A stretch of 64,000 nt of DNA from Scytonema sp. UIC 10036 (GTDB lineage Bacteria; Cyanobacteriota; Cyanobacteriia; Cyanobacteriales; Nostocaceae), in assembly GCF_009725235.1 (NCBI RefSeq), contig NZ_WJFC01000048.1, forward strand, positions 1-64,000, given 5' to 3'. Made by a program: the position numbers and the translations under genes. Each line of letters begins with the position of its first letter. Position 1 is the stretch's first letter. The notes beneath the pieces are model-generated. The model saw only the letters and a program-made list of their open reading frames with translations, did not search any database and was not told the DNA's origin. Below, piece by piece: positions 61,616 through 64,000 of this stretch.

Positions 61616-62021
61616 GATTAAAAATTAATTAAAATTTAAGAAACTTTTTAGTTGCTGATTGAAATACTCTCCATACTAAGTATGGCGTTACGATCTTAAA
61701 ATTAGGGTAGAAATTCGATAATTTTCCGAAAAACTTTGTACTTCTAAATATTACTTAATTGAGAATTATTACTTAAGTACAATTAAGACAAAGTTATGTA
61801 AGAACACTGACATATTGAGAAACTTTCAAATTTCACCAACCACTGTAGGGGCGCATTGCAATGCGCCCCTACTTTATCCTCCTCACAAAATCCTCAACTT
61901 CTTTTCATAAAACTGTGAATGTGGGAGAAAAGGAAAAACGAGGACAAGAAAGAAGTACTAGTAACGAATCCCAATCCCTAATCCCCAATCTCTAATCCCC
62001 AATCCCCAACCCTTAATAACT
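61616..62021. other. Intergenic region with REP palindrome and heptads
   Basis: AT-rich 61616-61840, then the 28-bp palindrome (61845-61872), then CCCTAATCCCCAATC heptads (61969-62012) up to the UspA gene. No gene seen. Confidence 0.45.
61845..61872. repeat. Perfect 28-bp palindrome, REP-like copy 2
   Basis: GTAGGGGCGCATTG and its complement form a perfect 28-mer. It differs from the copy at 2955-2982 only in the central bases (ATTGCAAT against AATGCATT), and both remain perfect palindromes, so paired changes have occurred. Confidence 0.75.
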
Positions 62022-62552
62022 ATGTTTCACAAAATTTTAGTTGCAATTGATACTTCTGAAATTGGACAACATGTTTTTGACGAAGCAGTGACTTTGACAA
62101 AAGCAGTTAATGGAAATCTTATGTTACTGCACGTTCTTTCTCCCTTTGATGGAACGGGATATCTCAACCCTGTATTGCTGCAACCTAGTAGTGTTTACCC
62201 AACTCTACATACGGAAGCTGTCAATAAATATATGCAGCAGTGGGAAGAACTCAAGCAAGAAAGACTAAATATGCTGTTTTCTTTTGTTCAAAAAGCAAAC
62301 AAAATAGGTGTTCAAGCAGAAATTTCTCAGAATTTAGGCGATCCCGGTCGTACAATCTGTGAAGTTGCAAACAGCTGGAACGCTGACTTAATTTTAGTAG
62401 GTCGGCGCGGTCGTAGAGGATTAAGCGAGCTGTTCCTTGGTAGTGTCAGTAATTATGTGTTACATAACGCTTCTTGCTCTGTTCTCATAGTCCAAGGACC
62501 TGTTCACAATACTACAGAAGGAGCTGAAGTTTGCAACACAGTTTCTGCTTAA
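62022..62552 (+). CDS. Universal stress protein UspA family
   Basis: 176 residues. HKILVAIDTSEIGQHVFDEA first strand, LMLLHVLSPF, and the ATP-binding motif VGRRGRRGLSELFLGSVSNY (G-x2-G-x9-G-S). A long charged insertion at 50-85 (TLHTEAVNKYMQQWEELKQE) is common in cyanobacterial members. ATP-binding stress protein with no sequence-defined partner. Monocistronic. Confidence 0.9.
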   Translation: MFHKILVAIDTSEIGQHVFDEAVTLTKAVNGNLMLLHVLSPFDGTGYLNPVLLQPSSVYPTLHTEAVNKYMQQWEELKQERLNMLFSFVQKANKIGVQAEISQNLGDPGRTICEVANSWNADLILVGRRGRRGLSELFLGSVSNYVLHNASCSVLIVQGPVHNTTEGAEVCNTVSA

Positions 62553-62579
62553 TTGCAAGAACAAGGCAATGGGCATTAT

Positions 62580-62812
62580 TCCATCTCGTTCCCAGGCTCC
62601 GCCTGGGAATGCCTTAGTAGAGGCTCCGCCTCCTGTAACAATCTGTAACGCGAGGCAGAGCCTCGCAGCCTGCATTCCCAGGTAGAACCTGGGAACGAGA
62701 AACTAGTACAGCTTGGGAACGAGAAACTAGTACAGCCTGGGAACGAGAAACTAGTACAGCTTGGGAACGAGAAACTAGTAGAGCCTGGGAACGAGGTGAA
62801 ACTACTAGTCTC
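62580..62812. repeat. GTTCCCAGGCTCC repeat and 24-bp tandem array
   Basis: First a dispersed inverted repeat (CTCGTTCCCAGGCTCCGCC at 62584 on, complementary to CCTGGGAACGAG downstream). Then a tandem array with period 24: GGGAACGAGAAACTAGTACA units begin at 62691, 62715, 62739, 62763 and 62787, with the sequence before each alternating AGCTT/AGCCT. It abuts the stop of the 62805-63119 gene. Confidence 0.8.
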
Positions 62813-63119
62813 GACGGGCACTACGTATACTCCGAGCAAGTTGCTGTTCCATTCTTTCTAGTTGTTGTCTTTCTTGACGAGTGAGTCTTCCATCTCGCAG
62901 AAAGCGTCTTTTTGTCGCTTCAAGAGCCACTTGTTGGCGTTGAATATCTCTCTGTTCTGAACGATTTATTGTAGTATACCTTACGTTTTCAACTCTTACA
63001 TTACGCCGATATTGTTGAGGATAAGAATCTCTGCGATTGTAAACCTCACCAGCAGAAGCTACTCCGGGAAAGAAAATTGTTGCAACGCATAGAGCTGCGA
63101 AAGTAAACTGTTTCTTCAT
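62805..63119 (-). CDS. Exported small basic protein
   Basis: 104 residues. Signal peptide (KKQFTFAALCVATIFFPGVASA), cleavage after ASA. The mature part is very rich in Arg/Gln/Glu, helical, with RLTRQERQQLERMEQQLARS near the end. It could be a periplasmic helper such as CpxP/Spy-like chaperones or a metal-binding protein, but no family is recognised. Just downstream of the membrane-fusion protein (52 bp), same direction, so probably one operon. Its end touches the 24-bp tandem repeat. Confidence 0.6.
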   Translation of the reverse strand: MKKQFTFAALCVATIFFPGVASAGEVYNRRDSYPQQYRRNVRVENVRYTTINRSEQRDIQRQQVALEATKRRFLRDGRLTRQERQQLERMEQQLARSIRSARRD

Positions 63120-63171
63120 TTGTCAATCCTCTTTATATATTTTTTCCCATTATGAAAACCAATCTTGAGAA

Positions 63172-64000
63172 TTAGCGAAAACCGCCTCTACGACCACCTC
63201 CCATTCCTCCACCAAAACCCAATCCGGGTACGAGTGAGGGATTGCCAGCCTGAGATCTACGTGGAGTACTAATGACAACTTTCTCATCACCCTGCAATCC
63301 AGAACGTACTTCGGTTTTGTTATTAACCGTCACACCTGTGTCGATGGGTGTGAATCTAGGTCTCCCATTCTCCCTGATAACTAACACCCCCGTTTCATTC
63401 TCTTGACGCACGATCGCAACTGTTGGTATCACGAGTGCATTGTTTAATTCACCAACATTGAACTCCACATCCACATTCATTCCGGGAAGAAGTTTTTGAG
63501 AGTTCTGAAGAATATCCGCTCTCACTTCAATGCTGGTAACATTTGAAGTCACAGTTGCTAAAGCTGCAGTTTGAGCAACTTTTCCTTTAAAAGTTTGTCC
63601 TTTAAAGGCATCGGCTTTAAGAGTGACAGATTGTCCTAAACGAATCTTGGCGATATCAGTTTCAGCTACATTTGCTACAACTTGATAGGTAGATGCAAGT
63701 GATAAAATTGAGGAAGAAGTCGCTGAAGATACATCACTACCCGAAGTTGTTGGAGTGACAAAGTCGCCCGGATCGGCATACTTTTTTGTCACAATCCCGC
63801 TAAAGGGAGCACGAATCACCATGTCTTCTATTTGTGTTTGAACCTCTCGAAGTGTACCCTGCGCTTGAACAACTTGAGCGCGAGCTTGGTCGATATCTTC
63901 TTGGCGACTTCCTGCTTGAGCAAGAGCTAGAGCTTGTTGTGCCTCTTCAACTTGGGCACGCGCTTGATTAACTTCCTCTGCCTGATATCCGTTGTTTTGC
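63172..64000 (-). CDS. RND/ABC efflux membrane-fusion protein (HlyD/MacA-type), partial
   Basis: The 5' end is beyond the window. The frame continues past 63822 to 64000: the first visible residues (EEVNQARAQVEEAQQALALA) are the coiled-coil hairpin, followed by the lipoyl half-motif VIRAPFSGIVTKKYADPGDF, a beta-barrel (VVANVAETDIAKIRLGQSVT), and the membrane-proximal domain (PTVAIVRQENETGVLVIREN). It ends in a Gly/Arg-rich tail (GFGGGMGGGRRGGFR). It would link an inner-membrane pump to an outer-membrane channel. The pump gene must lie outside. Confidence 0.9.
   Translation of the reverse strand, partial: QNNGYQAEEVNQARAQVEEAQQALALAQAGSRQEDIDQARAQVVQAQGTLREVQTQIEDMVIRAPFSGIVTKKYADPGDFVTPTTSGSDVSSATSSSILSLASTYQVVANVAETDIAKIRLGQSVTLKADAFKGQTFKGKVAQTAALATVTSNVTSIEVRADILQNSQKLLPGMNVDVEFNVGELNNALVIPTVAIVRQENETGVLVIRENGRPRFTPIDTGVTVNNKTEVRSGLQGDEKVVISTPRRSQAGNPSLVPGLGFGGGMGGGRRGGFR

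Noticed and set aside
62691..62806. Possible CRISPR array near cas6-bearing region
   Set aside because: 24-bp units are contiguous with no spacers, and 21 kb from cas6.

Overview
The window is chromosomal DNA from a filamentous, probably heterocyst-forming (Nostocales-type) cyanobacterium. The evidence is the many GCGATCGC (HIP1) octamers, tandem heptanucleotide (STRR-type) repeats between genes, nblA, ycf66, an NtcA-type promoter, eukaryotic-type Ser/Thr kinases and large hybrid histidine kinases. No species can be named from sequence alone. I see no tRNA, rRNA or CRISPR array.

Layout. 1-6.8 kb: YbjN-like protein, a VapC-type PIN toxin with a decayed antitoxin, a zinc-ribbon Ser/Thr kinase, gnd, ycf66, a PIN-toxin remnant and an exported protein with five almost identical 51-residue repeats. 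7-20 kb: ileS (with a dispersed repeat inserted in frame), a RelE/ParE-type remnant, ParA, a hybrid histidine kinase overlapping an LD-carboxypeptidase, nblA, an overlapping pair of unknowns (HicA-like plus a 350-residue partner), a CadD-type transporter and a TPR lipoprotein. 20-31 kb: RNase D-like exonuclease, a HAD phosphatase/P-loop ATPase fusion, a large GAF hybrid kinase with two repeat-derived in-frame insertions, a run of small hairpins, SRPBCC and DUF924 genes, a Nif11-like peptide and a kinase-FHA-SH3 protein. 31-37.7 kb is a mobile island: two different IS607-type elements, each with a serine recombinase and an unusual TnpB, flank an unknown gene and a truncated methyltransferase. 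37.7-47.6 kb: amidase, MpaB-like oxygenase, an orphan Cas6 with a C-terminal HTH and a strong palindrome in its leader, a NodB deacetylase, a histidine kinase with a shortened sensor, an S9 peptidase translationally coupled to a nucleoside phosphorylase, and a degenerate metallo-beta-lactamase-fold protein. 47.7-49.7 kb: an IS605-type element with divergent tnpA and tnpB.

49.7-60.4 kb is the clearest pathway: guanidine assimilation. Two divergent guanidine-I (ykkC) riboswitches share an 800-bp intergenic region. The leftward one controls two DUF1989 proteins (carboxyguanidine deiminase subunits), a biotin-dependent guanidine/urea carboxylase, and allophanate hydrolase split into two genes. 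The rightward one controls a nitrate/taurine-type ABC transporter (lipoprotein, permease, ATPase) and lies behind a textbook NtcA promoter. The expected flow is guanidine uptake, carboxylation, deimination to allophanate, and hydrolysis to ammonia and CO2 under nitrogen control. 60.4-64 kb: rpmA and rplU, a Cys-rich small protein, a UspA protein, a 24-bp tandem repeat and the distal part of an RND-type membrane-fusion protein that runs off the window.

A recurring theme is repeat DNA becoming protein: heptad or dispersed repeats supply internal segments, starts or tails of at least six genes.
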